From Nemertoderma westbladi (taxonomy: Eukaryota > Xenacoelomorpha > Nemertodermatida > Nemertodermatidae), in assembly GCA_032718475.1 (NCBI GenBank), contig JAUCBJ010002913.1, positions 1 through 44,352 of the forward strand: a stretch of 44,352 nucleotides of DNA. The letters run 5' to 3'. The notes beneath the pieces are model-generated. The model saw only the letters and a program-made list of their open reading frames with translations, was not told the DNA's origin and did no database searches. The translations under genes were made by a program, and so were the position numbers. How positions within the stretch are numbered: position 1 is the first letter of the stretch; every line of letters begins with the position of its first letter. Positions 43,367 through 44,352 of the stretch are shown here, piece after piece.

Positions 43367-44008
43367 ATGGAGTGTTCGAAGAATCTTGTTCTAGAGATCG
43401 TATTAGCAGCGTTGCACCTAACTATTTGTTGGGGCGTCCAATGTAAACAAGGTGGGGTTCTATACCTTCACTCAAAGAACGAGGCCTTGCGGAGCGAATA
43501 CGTTGACAAGATTTATGATCTCGGTAGTCAGTTGCAATATTTCAACCAATCGTACGATAGAGAATGCGGAGTTTGTTTCGAAATGACTTTCAGATGGATT
43601 GGAGACTATAAAAAGGAGGACCATGACGAAATGGTCTTTGAGTATGTAGCCGTGGATTGCTATGATAAATGTTTAACCATGAATGAAAAGCTGTGCAGAT
43701 TTCAGCTTGCTATTCAACAAGATAAGCCACGGGATGATCAAGAATTAAACGTCAAATACATGGGAATGATTGAAGCTTGGATAGAAAACCACTTCTCATT
43801 TGTGGATAAGTCCTGCCAAGTCCAGTGTTGTAATGGCACTGAATTATGCGGGCCCCGCACATGGCAATTTGACGAAGACAGGAAAACCACAAGTACGGTT
43901 GCTTCTGTGGAAACGACTGCGCAGACTAGTGGCTCAGATACAGCTACTGGTACATTTAAACTAGTTTTAGTTGGTCTAGTACTCGGCGTCCTCTGCAAAT
44001 ATTACTGA
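43367..44008 (+). CDS. Secreted ten-cysteine protein, probably GPI-anchored (Ly6-like end)
   Basis: 213 residues from ATG at 43367, single exon. Residues 1 to about 25 form a signal peptide (hydrophobic 8-22). The mature part has ten cysteines (26, 67, 70, 98, 102, 110, 150, 154, 155, 161), consistent with five disulfides. The end SCQVQCCNGTELC resembles the CC...LC(N) close of a Ly6/uPAR three-finger domain, but the spacing of the first cysteines is longer than usual and the final Asn is missing. N-glycosylation sequons lie at N60 and N156. A Ser/Thr-rich stalk (174-196) leads to a hydrophobic tail (197-210) with only KYY after it, as in GPI-attachment signals. AATAAA occurs at 44104-44109, about 100 bp after the stop. 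I do not recognise the protein; a surface receptor or ligand-binding role is only a guess from topology. Confidence 0.75.
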   Translation: MECSKNLVLEIVLAALHLTICWGVQCKQGGVLYLHSKNEALRSEYVDKIYDLGSQLQYFNQSYDRECGVCFEMTFRWIGDYKKEDHDEMVFEYVAVDCYDKCLTMNEKLCRFQLAIQQDKPRDDQELNVKYMGMIEAWIENHFSFVDKSCQVQCCNGTELCGPRTWQFDEDRKTTSTVASVETTAQTSGSDTATGTFKLVLVGLVLGVLCKYY

Positions 44009-44352
44009 ATCTTCTAATATACGTTGCACAATGGTGGCGGAATATCATTTAAATACAGCATGTTCAATTAATTGGACAATTTAAAATGCAGTTACGAATT
44101 ATAAATAAAATAAAATATTTTGTAAGAATCAAAGCTCTATAATTTAAAAAGGGGCAATTATACCGTAGCTATAGGGGTGATGGTCGATGGAGGAAATAAT
44201 TAACACAGACCACATCACAGCGAATTAAAGTAATATATCGTAGTTTAAGTGTCACAAGGCCCTAAGTCGATTTTTGTCAGATTATACTTTTTTTATACAG
44301 TTCCAGACTTTAAGACATGCTCTATCGGCTGGTGAAGTTTTTAACACTTTAA
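44009..44352. other. 3' flank of the GPI-protein gene
   Basis: AT-rich; holds the probable polyadenylation signal AATAAA at 44104-44109. Nothing else recognised up to the window edge. Confidence 0.5.

Overview
This window is eukaryotic nuclear DNA, most likely from an invertebrate animal. Its host genes are metazoan (an lgl/LLGL polarity gene, a BLOC-1 subunit 4 gene and a small GPI-anchored protein gene). The intergenic DNA is AT-rich and crowded with repeats, and it carries animal-type BEL/Pao retrotransposons, non-LTR reverse transcriptase scraps, MITEs and a foldback element. I cannot place the species. The non-coding DNA is rich in short palindromic words such as TACCGGTA and TAGGCCTA.

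Layout. 1-3.8 kb is AT-rich intergenic DNA with two copies of a G/C-ended MITE. 3.8-7.35 kb (minus strand) is an uninterrupted, GC-rich 1182-codon lgl/LLGL gene. 7.35-11.55 kb holds a perfect 34-bp palindrome, a third MITE copy, a PHD-finger fragment, a cluster of GCCAATATTGG-like words and an inverted-repeat element with a tRNA-like core.

11.56-37.43 kb is a nested retrotransposon complex. Element A (BEL/Pao, 1171-bp LTRs, 5-bp target duplication AATGA) landed inside a fourth copy of the MITE. Element B (related BEL/Pao, about 1.2-kb LTRs, 5-bp target duplication ACAAC) then landed inside the reverse transcriptase region of A. Without B, A is about 15.7 kb, very large for BEL/Pao. B lost its reverse transcriptase, most of RNase H and its integrase by internal deletions that keep one long gag-protease-tail frame open. 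Both elements carry, between pol and the 3' LTR, a 1.6-1.7 kb non-coding stretch with tandemly repeated hairpins and then an unrecognised accessory coding region (ORF3), which is broken in both copies.

37.7-38.2 kb is an intact single-exon bloc1s4 homologue whose ATG lies 283 bp from the end of the A 3' LTR. 38.6-38.8 kb is a diverged remnant of a related LTR. 40.35-40.73 kb is a foldback element full of TACTGCAGTA palindromes. 41.7-42.6 kb has two non-LTR reverse transcriptase fragments in opposite orientations. 43.37-44.0 kb is an intact gene for a secreted, ten-cysteine, probably GPI-anchored protein with a Ly6-like end.

The host genes are functionally unrelated as far as I can tell: Lgl acts in cell polarity, BLOC1S4 in lysosome-related organelle biogenesis, and the GPI protein is unknown. 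The main candidate for undescribed biology is the A/B family: its size, accessory ORF3, structured non-coding block, phased array of 5' splice-site-like motifs in gag, and a gag-protease-only derivative nested in a fuller relative.
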